Source of the DNA: Rotaria sp. Silwood1
Lineage: Eukaryota; Rotifera; Eurotatoria; Philodinida; Philodinidae
Assembly: GCA_905250075.1 (NCBI GenBank)
Contig: CAJNOP010000343.1
Location: 1-64,000, forward strand
Direction: 5' to 3'
Length of the DNA stretch: 64,000 nucleotides
Shown piece after piece: positions 36,780 to 50,344 of the stretch. The notes beneath the pieces were generated by a model. The model searched no databases. It had not been told where the DNA came from and saw nothing but the letters and a program-made list of their open reading frames with translations. The position numbers and the translations under genes were made by a program. How positions within the stretch are numbered: the stretch's first letter is position 1; every line of letters starts with the position of its first letter.

Positions 36780-38925
36780 TTATAGGGGTAGCTCCTATGA
36801 AATAATAGAGAAATTCGAAAATGAGTCATGTCGATTAATCTTTCTTCTTCAGCTATGACTATTTTAATGAGTTTATCAACAAAATCCTGTGATTTCCTTC
36901 AGAACCGACTTTTGAATTGAAAATATCATGAGAATGGTTATAATTCGAAAGAAGGATTTTAAAATTTTTCATTCGAAGAAGAGTCTAAATAATCACGTAC
37001 TACATAAATCAACAATCATGCGTATCTTTGAAAAGTTTTTCTTATCAATTCAGATTTTTGAATGGAAATAAATATCAAATGTTTGCAAGTCTATAAAAAG
37101 ATTTTAATTGATAATTCATTCATAGCCTTTCAATCATTCAATATGTCACAATTTTAAAATAAGTTGAAATATTTTCATAATTATATAATGTGAAATAATA
37201 AAATGAATAGACTTATGTAATCCAGAATAGTAATTTAAAAGGTTACATTATGAAAAACTGTAATATGGTTGGAAATTTCATTTCTATTGAGGTTATTTAG
37301 AATAATGTCAATGATTGCATGAAGAAATATTTGAAGAATCATAACATAATCTTGGATGAACTAAATAAAATAAACATGATCTAATTTTGAAAAGATTTTA
37401 ATCGATTTTCATTTTTTACTTATAATAAAAAAATAAATTGATACAAGAATAGTTTCTACATTTATTTTATTGGTTACTCATTCTTTGGCTTGGTTACTGA
37501 CTTGCAAAGATGACGCTAACGGGCGCGCATTTGAATTATTCGATGGAAACAGGATTGCAATTATTTTGACCCTCTTTTTTTGTTTAAGATTGAGTGAGAT
37601 TTCCATCTTTCGAATTGATTTCATTTTAAAAACATCATACCAGTATGTGGGTATGGATAAAGATGTATGTTTGAATAGTGGTGTTTCGTAGAACCATACA
37701 CACATGAATCCCCACATACTGAATGTTGAGAATAGGAATTTTTCTACTACAAGATATACAGGTAATCTAGACTTAGAAATGATAAGCATAGTTACATCAA
37801 GCAAGTTCCATGTTTATTGTTAAGATATCTTTGCAAGTTTTCATAATATTTAGAAAGTTATTGTTGCTGATCTAATTAAACATCATGTTCTATCTCGTAA
37901 CATATATATACGTATGAAACACTGAAAAATTTTGTCCTTGAGAATAAGATATTACCGGTTTTTAAAAATAGAGACTGATTAGATCTTTCATGAATTTTCT
38001 TTTATATAAGAATTATTTGACAAAACTAATAAGATGAGTACAATAAAACGGTACTAACAATAATTGTTCCTATAAATATGATTACTAGTTATTACTTCAG
38101 AATAAAATTGAATCTTCCTTAATTAATGCTATTACAATCACTCAAGTCCTACAAATCGCCTCAGTTTGAATGGTTAATCACTGTCCATCGAGGATTTGCA
38201 ATAAATAACGATTCATTGACGATTTCATGACCACAAGAATGATAAAGTTATTATCGATGTCATCTCTTTTTTATAACAACTGTGCCGCATTACTCGTATT
38301 GTACGATCCACTTTATGTGATACCAGCCCATCATGAGCGTTCTCTCTTTACTTTTAGTTGGTCGCATGATAGTATCAAAACTTGGTCACAGAGCAACCGT
38401 CTAAAATAAAGACTTCATGAAAGTGTAGTTCATATTTCATTCCATTACCATCGATAAAGTATGTGCTCCGAATGTGCTTTTCTTGGAATTGAAATGAAGA
38501 TTGGGAGATTTTCTATGATGGTGCATTCAAATCTGAGGTCAGGTTTCTCACTTATGATAGCCTTTCAGCCAAGTTTTATGGCATCGTAGTGTGAGAGTAT
38601 GTGAGTCATGTATACTTTCATACTATAAAACTACCAAGGTAAAAAATTTGCATCCACTGTCAGTATTTTAATTCTAATTTTACTGGTTTAGAATCAATGA
38701 ACGAGCGGATTCAAGAAAATCATTTTATTATTTCTGTACAAGCTATCCAAAGTTGTACTGCTTGATATTACACATAAGAAACCCTTTTCTTGTCTTCGAA
38801 GATGAAGAAAAAATAAAAATCAAATGGCTTCAAAAACAGTTGTAACATCAAATGCGAGTTGTTGATGAAAAATCAACAATACTGTAGGTTGTACTGACAT
38901 TGAAAATTCTATCTAAATTTTCGTT
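36780..38925. other. Non-coding stretch with a weak hairpin
   Basis: No exon was recognised. A perfect 11-base inverted pair CAGTATGTGGG (37,641) and CCCACATACTG (37,711) is nested inside CTTGCAAAGAT (37,501) and ATCTTTGCAAG (37,828). This may be a worn foldback of about 340 bp. The remainder is featureless AT-rich sequence. Confidence 0.35.
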
Positions 38926-38929
38926 TAAT

Positions 38930-40985
38930 ATATGAGCCATTCCACATAAGCCACAAACGAAGGCGCTCAATCGATATTCTCTGATTTGCCTCATTTTAAC
39001 ATATGTAATAGAAACAAGTGTTTGATGAATTTTGCCCAAAGCCAATTTCAAAAAATGTTGAACCGTTCGGTTTTTATCTCATTTTTACGAAGAACACCCT
39101 AAAAACTCACTTTTACGATGTACTATTTTGGACACCCTAATTTCTCAACAAAATACAAATCATTGGAGCTAAAATTTTCTGTGCATCAACAACTAACTAA
39201 GTTCTACTCGAAAAAACAAATTTTAGCTTCAACTGTTGAATCATTGGTATTGTATGGACTGTACTGTTCGACGAAAAAACCACTCTTTCGACCAACTTTT
39301 GGTGTTCATATCTGCAGATTGGAAAATAATAGAGACCCGAAATTTTGTGATAAGTAGATCTTTATTCTGTCTAATCACCATATAAATTTGAGATTTCTAG
39401 AACAAAGCATTCTTGCAGTGTATCTGGAACAAAAATCGATTTTTCGCTGAAAAGTCGATTTTCTCAAAAAAACAAACCCTAACTTTTTTGCGTACCTACT
39501 CACCGTTGAAGACCACCCATTGATCTATAACTTGGGATAAGAATAAACTTGGGACGCACACCCGTCGTTTAGAAATCAATCGCTTTTTTTTCCAAAAACT
39601 GCACTCTAAGAATTTTTTGTTGAGTGCCTCACGTTTTTCGAGTATCCCGTGAATAGTGCATCAGAAACGACTGAAATTCTCAGAGAGGGTAGAACTAACA
39701 CAACAGAGTAGAATATGTGCTACACTCATGCTTATACCATACTTGTTTACCTGTGAGATACTTGAATCTGTTTAGCTGAAAATGAATCAAAAATATATAA
39801 GAATGAGATCCGAATCAGATGATCTATATCCAGTTAGAATCAACTTGGAACTCCGTACAAACCTACATCAAAATATCGTTCAAAGATCCAAAACAAAAAC
39901 TTTTTTCAAAAAATTGCCATGGGGGTGCGGGAATCTTCGGAAAGACTCTAAAGGAACAATCCTTGGAGAGGTGTAGGGAAATTTTTCAAAAAAATTGTTT
40001 TTTAATTTTTGAACGACATTTTGATGTAGGTTCGTACAGAATTCCAAGACAATTCTACCTGGATATAAATCATCTGATTCGGATCTCATTCCTATATATT
40101 TTTGATTCATTGTCAGCTAAACAGATTCAAGTATCTCACAGGTACACCAGTATAATATAAGCTTGAGTGTAGCATATATTCTACTCTGTTGTGTTAGTTC
40201 TACCCTCTCTGAGAGTTTCAGTTGTTTCTGATGAACTATTCGCGGGATACTCGGAAAAAGTGAGGCACTCAACCAAAAATTTTCAGATTATATTTTCTGC
40301 AAAAAAGATCGATCGATTTCTAAACGGCTCGTGTGCGTCTCAGTTTTATTCTTATGGCAAGTTATAGACCAATGTGTGGTCTTCAACGCTAGATGGGTAC
40401 GCAAAAAAGTTAGGGTTTGTTTTTTGAGAAAATCCAGGTCCAAAATCGACTTTTCAGCGAAATATCGATTTTTGTTCCAGTTAATCTGCACGAATGTTTT
40501 GCTGTAGAAAACTGAAATTTATATGGTAGTTAGACAGCATTAAGATATGCCTGTGTTCAAAAGTTCAGGTCTCCATTATTTTCCAATCTGCAGATATGAA
40601 CACCAAAAGTTGGTCCAAAGAGTGATTTTTTTTTGTCCAAGGGTAAAGTCCATAAGATACCAACGATTCAACAGTTGAAGCTGAAAGTTTTTTTACAAGC
40701 AGAAATTAGTTAGTTATTGATGTACAAAAAATTTCAGCTCCAATGATTTATATTTTGTTGAGAAATTAGGGTGTCCAAAATTGTCTCGCGTAAAAGTGAG
40801 TTTTTTGGAATGCTTTTCGTAAAAATGAGATAAAAACCGAACGGTTCATTATTTTTTGAATCGACTTTCGGCAAAATTTATCAAACACTTGTCTCTATCA
40901 TATATGTTAAAATGAGGCATATCGGTGGATATAGATTGAGCGCTGTGTTAAGGAATCGGCTGTGGCTTACATGGAATGGCTCATA
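38930..40985. mobile_element. 2-kb foldback element sharing ends with the 2.4-kb element
   Basis: Left arm 38,930-39,940 and right arm about 39,970-40,985 are reverse complements with scattered differences. Examples are GAGCCATTCCACATAAGCCA against TGGCTTACATGGAATGGCTC, GGACACCCTAATTTCTCAAC against GTTGAGAAATTAGGGTGTCC, and AATGAATCAAAAATATATAA against its mirror near 40,100. Open frames inside are mirror copies of each other and encode nothing recognisable. The outermost 20-30 bases, and the ATTGAGC block just inside, match the ends of the element at 2,455-4,205, so both belong to one family or superfamily. Only 590 bases separate it from the ABCB gene's 3' end. Confidence 0.8.
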
Positions 40986-41575
40986 TGAATCTCGAAACAA
41001 GTCATTCAATATTTTATTTCGTTTCTTCAATATCAGTTGGAAAATTTCATGATTGCCGAGTCAATTCAATTATTGGAACATGTTTAAGTAGAGTATAAAT
41101 TATAAGTCATGAAAATTCATGAAAAAGTTATTTTTTTCAATAAAAATCAAGAAAATATGGGCAGAAATCATCTTCATGAATGATTTTGTCAGAATAGTAT
41201 CTCACAATTAATCAAATTAATAAATCACCATAAAGTGCTCGACTTTTACAAGATCATCAATACGTGAGGAAGTATAAATTTCTCAATATCTAAGTAGTTA
41301 TTGACATAATGATTGTTTGTACTATCTTTCCTGGATGAAGTATAGGAAATTCACATACACTCGGTATTTCATTGTATAGATTGTGATACAGAGTTGTGTT
41401 ACACGTCAAAATAAGACAATCTGTAATTCGATTGAACACTCAACTTTTGATGAGCGACAACAGTTGTACAATAAAATGATCAATGTAACTATATTATGTG
41501 TCAGATTTGTTTAGGCAAAGTTTTTCTTAATGTTTAACAAAATGTATTTTGATTATTAAAGTAATTTAATGATAA

Positions 41576-44500
41576 TCAACTTAAATTATTATGAGCAAGC
41601 ATTTTATAATAAACTCCACGTCGTTGTGTCAGTTCTGTATGAGTACCACTTTCCACTATACATCCTCTATCAATTACACAAATCAAATCACATGAACGAA
41701 TAGTTGAAAGACGATGAGCAATAATGAGTGATGTTCGAGTAGGATCTTCGGTTTGAGCTTGGTCAAGAGCCTCTTGTACAAGCTATAATTGGAAAATGAA
41801 GATGAATTTTTAATGGATAAATAGAAACAAAAATAAACTTGCTTGTTCATTATGTGAGTCCATGGCGCTTGTAGCTTCATCTAAGAGTAATACTTTAGGT
41901 CGACGAAGAAGAACTCGAGCAATAGCAATACGTTGTTTCTCACCACCTGACAAGAAACTGCCTTTCATCCCTACTATTGTTTCATAACCCTAAAAAGAAA
42001 TATCATAAAGTAGTAATAGATACATTATGTAATTTTATATTCTTTAACCTGAGGCAATTGATCAATAAATTGATGAACATTAGCTCTCTTTGCTGCATCA
42101 ATGATGTCTTCCATTGGAACATTTTCTAATCCATATGCTATGTTTTCAGCAATTGTTAAATCGAATAAAATAGGTTCTTGACTAACAAGACCAAAATGAG
42201 AACGAACCCAATGAAGATTTAGTAGCCGGATATCAACACCGTCAAGAAGCTAGATTGAGTGAATAGATTTTGTATGATTACTTAAACTATATGTTGAAAG
42301 AATACTAACTACTCGACCACTTGTAACATCATAGAATCGTTCCAATAGTTGAATAGTTGTTGATTTTCCGCAACCAGATGTACCTTTATAGAACATATTA
42401 CATAATTAATATTAAAAAGAAATATTTTATTTAAACATACCCACAAGAGCCACACGTTGACCTTATCAGTGAATAAAAACTATTAATAAGATGATGAAGT
42501 CGAAATTTATCTAACTCACCTGGTTTGATATTTAATTGAAATTTGTTAAGAACAATAGATGTTGATCGAGTAGGATAAATAAATTTGACTCGATCAAATT
42601 TTATCTCTCCACGAAAATCAATCTACACGAATAATATTATATTCATGGCATATGCAGAATCGAGATAAAAAAATTATTCTCTATGTTGTCTTACCAATTC
42701 TTTTCCTTCTGTAGATGTATTATCAATAGCTGGTTTTCGATCAAATAACTCAAAAAAAGTGTCAGCAGCTGAGACTGATTCAGCGACACGTCTAGATCTA
42801 TAACGGAGACAGTAAAAGAAAAAAATTAAACGAAAGATTCACAGTGTTACGTCAGTCCGATGAGCTTTAATGCTTGTAGCGAAAAAACAGCAAAAGAAAA
42901 GACCCTAATAAATTGAAAAAATAATAAAACATTGTGCTAAGATAATAAAAAATGTGGTTTTAATTACATTATAATATGATCCGAAGTGAGTTCATTGTTT
43001 TCAATAAGAATGACAGCACGCCAATACACAAATGCTAAAGTCCATGTATCTAATGACCAGAATATGCCATATGTCACTGAAGCTGGTATTAGAGGTTTCC
43101 AAGAAGATCTATGATAAAAAAAAGATTGATTAAAAATTTATACATATATAAAATTCGATTGACTAACATAAACAGTTCATCAATAAGTTCAGAATATTGT
43201 CGTAACACTTCCTTTTCTAATGACAACTGTTTTATTGTACGCAAATTGTGAATAACCTCAACAGCAAGCTGCAGAAAAAAGAACAAGTAGAATGAAGACA
43301 ATGTATTTGATTTATCAAATAATTCATAACAAAAATAGTTTCCCTACAAAAATGAACGTTTTTCAAAATGAAACCTGAACTCACCGTGCTTGCTCGTCCG
43401 ATAATTTGACGATAGCGTTGATTCAACCATATACGTAGGGACATATCTCCATACGTGACTATACATTGGATAACAACAGCACCAAAAACAATCAATGTTA
43501 ATTGCCAACTTATAAGACATCCAAACAGGATACCAAAAAATGATAGTGCTGTAGCTTCACAGATGACTCCTAACCGTGAGCCAGTAATATCTTTAACTGC
43601 TGATGCATCAGAAGAAAGACGAACACAAATTGCACCAGAACTATTTTCAGGTCGATCAAAATAAGCAACTTCTTGACGAAGTAGGCATGCAAAGGCTTTC
43701 GAACGAATGCGTTGTATCAACTTTGATCCCGCTATAGCAAAAGCTGTATACTATAAATACAAAAGAGTGACTAAATTATTGATAAAATCCATAATCAGCA
43801 TTTTTACTTGAAAGAAACGAAGAATTAATAAGAAAATACCCAAAAGTAAAAAAAGAAAACTACTAATCAACACGTGATGACGTCGTTCAGAAGTTGAACA
43901 ATATTTGAATTCCTACACAATCAATAGATTTGGCATAAAACAATGAATATTATTAATCTTTTTTTACAATATTTATATGGGTGAATTACTAACATGGATT
44001 ATTTCGGCAAGTAAAAAAGCAAACAATGGTTGAGCTGCTCCATTGAGTATACACGCTATACAACCAATCAAAATCGTGATCCATTCAGGACTATTCATTG
44101 ATAATAGTCTTAAAAGAACAAATCTGTGTATCAATGGCTTTGAAATTTCCTAACAAAAAAAAGAGATTCATGATAATAGTTTTTCTAAAACATAATAAAA
44201 GTATTTGTACTTTGTGCATATCGACAAGTTGACTATCGCTAAATGAACGAGAGCGCTCAACTGTTTAAGAAAAGAGAAAAAAGAATCATGAAGATAGTGA
44301 GCAAAAGAATATTAACATACATATTGACTTTTCTTCGTCTTCTGTTGCTTTTTGTATGCTTATCATATCATCTTGATCATCATCAATTCTTTCCATTTGT
44401 TGACGTTTGACCATTGTTTGATATTTTCCTCCTTCTTTTGCCATCAATGTCTCATGTGTACCTTGCTCTATTACACTTCCATTATCCAATACATATATTT

Positions 44501-47500
44501 GATCAGCATTTTGAATTGTAGTCAGACGATGAGCAATCACAATAGTTGTACGACCTATACAGAATGATATATCAATATGATCAGAAGAAAACAGTGTTTT
44601 AACCTTTGCATGCTCGATCAAGCGCTTCTTGAACAAGTTTTTCACTAACATTATCAAGTGCACTTGTTGCTTCGTCCATCAAAAGGAATGTAGGACGTTT
44701 GACAAGAGCACGAGCTAATGCAATACGTTGTTTTTCACCACCACTCAACTGTATACCACGTTCGCCAACAAGTGTTTCATATTTCTAAACAAGAAATAAT
44801 AATACATATATATATATATAGCTAAATATGAATATTTGGCACAAACATTTGGTAACTGCATGATAAAATGATGTGCATTGGCTTCTTGTGCTGCTTCTTC
44901 AATTTCTGCTCGTGTTGAATTTACTTTACCAAAACGAATATTTTCATAAATAGTTGTACCAAACAGAACCTGTTACGATGATAAATGAAAAAACACAAGG
45001 AAAAAAGAAGAATGAAGAAAAAAGTATACGGGTTCTTGATTAACAACTGCAATGTTTTGTCGAAGTTGATGAACATCGTAGTCTGTTATCGGCTGACCAT
45101 CAATCGTAATTCGACCCGATGTAGGTTCATAATAACGAAGAAACATTGATAGACATGTACTTTTTCCTATGAATAAAGTATGAGCACAAATTAGGCCCTT
45201 TTAATGTTTTCGTTTTGAAAAAGACGTACCACAGCCACTTGAGCCTACAAGAGCAGTTGTCTGGCCAGAACGAGCAATAAGAGAAAGGTTACGCAGAACG
45301 GGTGTTTCTTGTCGAGTTGGATAAAAGAAGCTGACATTGTCAAATTCAATATCACCATTGATGTTATGAATTGATTCGCTATCCTCTTTCCATACATCTG
45401 TTTCATTGATACTTGTGTCCCTTTCCTAGATCATATAAACAAACAGGAAACACCGCTATTAGTATGAGACCACAATTTCCTCGAAATTACCTCGTCAATA
45501 AGTTGCAACACTGCTGTTGCAGCACCTCGAGCTTCTGAAAATGCTTGAAAGTGAGGACCAATAAAGTTGAAATAATTCAAACATCGTGCAAAGATGGTGA
45601 TGACCTGAATTGATATAGTAGTCGTACATTCACTTTCTTATTGACTGATTATATGAATTACTCACGACAAGTATATCACTAATACTCAAATTATTATGAT
45701 TTCCGTTACCCATAAGAAGAGCACCAAAGATAAAACCAATTGTATAGACTAGGTAGGACACTAGAGCAAGCCATCCAGAAAAAATTCCAAAAATCGCACC
45801 TTGACGTATACTACTCCAACGAGTTGATCTCAATTCTCTTTCGTATCTAAATACAATAAAAATAATAAGTTGCTTGGTGATCTAGAATAAGTAAATTATT
45901 TTTATATGTTTGTTTACCGTTTTTGCTCAAATTTGCTACCATTGAGAGAAAGAACAGTTCGCAGTGAGCTAAACACTTCTTGAACAATTTGTCCTGCTTT
46001 TGAGTATGTCATTAACTCTTTCCTTGCTTGCTTAGCAGTGAGCTGTAACAATTCATACATATTTAATTGACTGAGCAATATTGCATACCTTAGAAAATAC
46101 AAATGAACTACCAAAGATCAAAGGTATTAAACATAGCATGATCAAAGTCAATTGCCAGTTGACAATGAAAGATGCTGTTAGAGCACCAAACATAAGAAAT
46201 ACAATTGCAGTTAACAGTACGAACTCAACACCAATGCCTTTGTCGATTATTGTAATATTACTATACAATAATTGGACTAGATGAAGTTGTTTAACATAAA
46301 TTATCAAAAAAGCTTACTCAAATAGTTTACTATTGAGTTGACTAGTCGGCTTGGTATCTATATAAGGAATATTCTACAAACAAAGAGAGAAACACAGTTA
46401 GAGATGGACAAATTCGACTTGGTGTTGACTTCATCTACATTTTCTAAATCCCACTTTAACTTTAACTTAAGATCATCTGAAAATCCTACTGCAATTCTAT
46501 ATGTAAAAACTCAATGCTTCACTCAGTTTTATTTTATAAAGTTGAACCTTTGTCGATCTGCTTGTGCTATTAACATGATTTCGGACAAATTGTTTATTTT
46601 CATTTGACAAGTTACCAAGTCACTAGAGATGTTATAGTGACTGATAAAAATTTATCGAGTTAAACTTTACTCCAATTTTCATTTCAATGATTTTTTTGAC
46701 TATAGGCAATAGATAGTATTCTAGTAGAAGCCTGAAAACGGTTTCAGTTCTAATTGAGACTCTGTGGTACTATTTAATTTAAAATATGTCTAGTTGTCAG
46801 AGGCCTCGAAAAGATCTTAGGTTTTCTGAAAATTCGTGCAATTAGACTTTGTGTTGAAGCTGTATCTATTGGAAGAACTTATATATAGTTGCTCGAATGA
46901 AGAGTTTCACTCTTATTAGATTCCGTATCTCTGAGATGGTAACTTTCAAAAATGGATGCTTTTCAAAGCTTATAGGAAAAAAAGAATAGTTTGAATAATT
47001 TATATTTCAGAAATACAAGGTCTACCAACTGTGAAACACTGCATACAAGCTAATGCATATGAGTTTTTTAAATGGAGACAGTTTCAAGAGAAAATTCAAA
47101 ATTAAGAATTTCAAAAATCCAAAGTCCACAAATATCACTAACAACTAGATATTGTAAAAATTCAATAGTTGCACGAAGTCCTAATAGGAACAGAAATCCT
47201 TCGTTCATTTCTAGCAGAATACTATCTAGTATCTACAAATGAAAAACGATTGAAATATTTGTGGTTTTATTAATTGTAAAGCCGTCTTCATCTACTGAAC
47301 TTGAAAGTTTTTCGTAAAACAATAAATGATCGTATTTGCTGTATAAAATTTCAAAATGATTATATTTTTTGTTAGCTTCTAAGGAAATATTTGGTATTTG
47401 GACGATAGTGAAAGTTGAACATACATTTTTACTATATCCCTCGATCCTTAGTTTTAGATGTACAAATTCCAGACATATAGTCATCTCCATGGACCTATAT

Positions 47501-49573
47501 CCCCCTGGAAAAAATAGTGACACTCGATATTTCGAATATATTTCCACTATAAGACCACACCTTTTTAAAAGCACTTGCATATTCTGAAAGCCCGTGGAGC
47601 TTTCTATCACTCTGTATAATTAGGTTTTAGTTTCGACCTATTCATTATCAAAATAAATTGAGAACAATGAAAGCACCCTCATGTTCAGATTCCCATAAAC
47701 TTGATTTATCACTGTCGTGAAGATTAGTTTTTTAAATTTTTTATCACTATAGTACCATCTTTTGAGAAAAGTAATTATATATTCTGATAGAGCTTGAAAT
47801 TGTCTATCATCCTGTATATTTATTTATTTTCTTACGTTGATTTATTTTGAAAAAATTTGAGTACAATGAACACATCGTGAATCGACAGGTACCAAAAGTC
47901 TGCATTTTTTTCGCTATTTAAATTCAAGACACTACATTAATACATAGGATGATAGAGAATTTCAAGCGCTATCAGAATATGTAATTTCTTTTGGAAAAAA
48001 TTATTCCTATAGGAATAATAATTGGAGGGAAAACTAAAAAAAGTGGCGAAAAAATGCAGATTTTTTATGCTTGTCGATTGAGGGTGCGATCATTGTACTC
48101 AAATTATTGTTCAACAAATAAATGTAAGACAATAGCTAAATATATGGGATGATAGAGAATTTCAAGCTCTATCAGAATACATAATTACTTTATTTTAGAA
48201 GGATATTTCTATAGTCGAAAAGTTTAAAAAACTAGCTGAGGACACAAAATCCTGTCTGTGGGGAATCTGGACACGAGGGTGCTTTCATTGTTCTCAATTT
48301 ATTTTGATAATGAATAGGTCGAAACTTAAACCTAATTATACAGAGTGATAGAAAACTCCACGGGCTTTCAGAATATGTAATTGCTTTTAAAAAAGTGGGG
48401 TCTTATAGTGGAAATATATTCGAAATACCGAGTGTCACTATTTTTTTCCGGGCGGATATATAACTTTCATCTAGATATGTTAGCTTATTTCATTGGTTTG
48501 CTAGAATTGATAATTTGTGAATGTTGGAATTTTTAAAAAAGAAGCAGTATAAGATGTTGTAAATTCATAGTAAAGTTAAGAGTAGGTTGGAATTAAACTT
48601 TGGAGAAAATTTCTTTTTATAGACGGACGTGTATTTGACTTACGCGTTGAACAAGTGTCCGAAAGAGAGAAATACTCATACGAGACAACTGTCGTTTAAT
48701 ACTAAAGACCCACATGAAATGTGCAGTCGAACTGGCCAAAAACTGGACGGCACCAGTAACTACATTGACGAAGAAAAAAAGACAATACTCATTATTTGTA
48801 ATTAGCAAATTTCTACGTTGGTTTCACTTACTGAATAGCCAATAAACCATGTTTGTAACTTTTTCTCGAAATGGTGGCATTGGTGTAGGTAAGGTTGATA
48901 AAAAAATTGCAGCAGTATTGTGGGGCGGTCTAGGGTGAAAAAATAGCATAGGAAAATAGAAAAAATGCATAGTAACTAATAATAGTTTTTATTGAATTAC
49001 TTATATGCCTGACCATTGTTGAATATATTGGATTCGATGCCTTGCGAGTATGTAGTGTTATTAATATTTGGTGTTATTGAGGTTTGGTGCTGATCCTCAC
49101 AAGTATTGCCAAATGATTGAATAGCAAATATTCCTGTGAGTAGTCCGAAGATAACTAAGTTAGCTAGAATACAAATCACATGTAGCACTGCCAAACACAT
49201 AGCAATACACATCAGCAAAAAATCGATCCGATTTGCAAATTGAAACTACAATAAAAATTGAAGACATGAATCAGTTTCTATTTCATCTGCATACACTTAC
49301 TAATCGAAAAATACCCGCTGCTTGATCTTTGCGATTATGTTCATGATCATCATCTAATTTTAAATATTTATTTGCGCTGTCTTTTCTACTGAAGCATCGA
49401 CGCCAATCAGAAAAACTACAAACAATGATAAATTCATTGTATTTTTCTCGAAGTTAGTCCAATATTAGATCATACCTATCGGTCAAAAATTGTTTTTTGT
49501 TTTCATCATGATCGTCATCATCGCCAACAGACAATTTGTTGGATGCGTTCAACAGAGGTTGTCTATCACTCAT
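41576..49573 (-). CDS. ABCB (P-glycoprotein-type) full ABC transporter
   Basis: About 29 exons give roughly 1,330 residues in the order TMD1-NBD1-TMD2-NBD2. The ATG at 49573 opens a cytosolic acidic start ([20 protein letters not shown]). NBD1 has Walker A GSSGCGKST (split by an intron), signature LSGGEKQR, Walker [13 protein letters not shown] and the switch histidine IAHRLTT. NBD2 has [30 protein letters not shown] and IIAHRLST. The acidic linker between halves ([20 protein letters not shown]) is typical. Family members export lipophilic compounds across the plasma membrane, so a detoxification role is likely; the substrate is unknown. Both ATP sites look intact. Oddities: a 21-base microexon, one GC-AG intron, and a 2.3-kb intron carrying a palindromic repeat. 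Confidence 0.92.
41783..41842 (-). other. GC-AG intron, last intron of the ABCB gene
   Basis: The donor reads CAA|GCAAGT and the acceptor ATTATAG. Only this GC donor keeps the conserved protein sequence [12 protein letters not shown] continuous; the nearby GTTTAT would shift the frame. The intron is 60 bases long. Confidence 0.7.
42442..42462 (-). other. 21-base microexon in the second nucleotide-binding domain
   Basis: Reverse complement GTCAACGTGTGGCTCTTGTGG sits between an acceptor (CACTGATAAG) and a donor (GTATGT). It encodes QRVALVG, the strand leading into Walker A of NBD2, and is needed to join IKPG to TSGCGKST in frame. Skipping it would keep the frame but delete this essential strand. 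Confidence 0.75.
47490..48470. repeat. Palindromic element in a 2.3-kb ABCB intron
   Basis: Blocks at 47,520-47,680 (GACACTCGATATTTCGAATA, GCCCGTGGAGCTTTCTATCA and TCATTATCAAAATAAATTGA) are mirrored at 48,280-48,450. The centre is near 47,985, where TAGGATGATAGAGAATTTCAAG-type words recur on both sides. The arms are diverged. The element lies in the intron spanning 46,374-48,643, between exons 5 and 6 of the transporter. Confidence 0.7.
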
Positions 49574-50344
49574 GTAACTTTTTTTGTCAATCAGGTAATT
49601 ATGAAAAATATAGAATGAGAATATTGTGCAAATTAATTTAGTAAAAAATGTTCGTGACGGCCACTTGACTGCTCATGCGTTTCTTTTCTTTTCTTTGACT
49701 GTTAATTAAGCAAAGAGGAGGCGTGTGCAATCAAGCGATCATCGAAACATTAGAAATTATTAATGAAAAACAACCTTGAAAATATTTTTAGTTGTATATT
49801 GGTTACAGTTGACTTGAGAGTACAGTGAAGTTTGAAACACGGGAATTAATTTTAAAAAGCTCTCTTGTAATAAATTTTATAATAGAAATAAAGCATTATA
49901 AACAAAGTGTGGTGATTAATCTAGACAAAAGCTCGTGAAATAAAGTTACATTCAACATCATAAACAAAAAGCTTCAATGTTTTCTCAGCAGCGTGTAGTT
50001 GTATCAATTAATGAGGACGTTACTGTTATTTATGCAGAAATGATTCACCATGTAAAGTCATACATATAAAGGAGAAATAAAAAAAACAATATAAACATAT
50101 ATTTATTACGTACAATTTTTGCATATATATTTCTATTTAACAAGAAATTGTTCTCTTCTAAATAGATATGCTTCAACAAAAAGAAATGCAAAAAAATTCA
50201 GCAACAAGAAATAGAACGAGAGAATATATAACATACATAAACCAATTACTATTCTGCGAGTTATATTTCATTGTTAATTGTTCCTTATGAAGGTAGAAAT
50301 AGATAAATAAGTTCACTCTTGTGATTATTTCATTATTGTATACA
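49574..50344. other. Upstream region of the ABCB gene
   Basis: No exon was recognised. The first few hundred bases should hold the transporter promoter; no clear TATA element was found. No acceptor-like sequence lies next to the ATG at 49573, unlike many other genes in the window. Confidence 0.3.

Noticed and set aside
37478..37804. 108-residue minus-strand frame
   Set aside because: No recognisable domain, no codon bias, overlaps a plus-strand frame of similar quality and a weak hairpin.
39819..40160. 113-residue open frame near the centre of the 2-kb palindrome
   Set aside because: It spans the palindrome centre and mirrors a minus-strand frame at 39,880-40,110; no family features or codon bias.
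47233..47610. 125-residue minus-strand frame inside the ABCB intron
   Set aside because: It lies in a worn palindromic repeat within an intron, on the transporter's strand but outside its conserved protein sequence; no family match.
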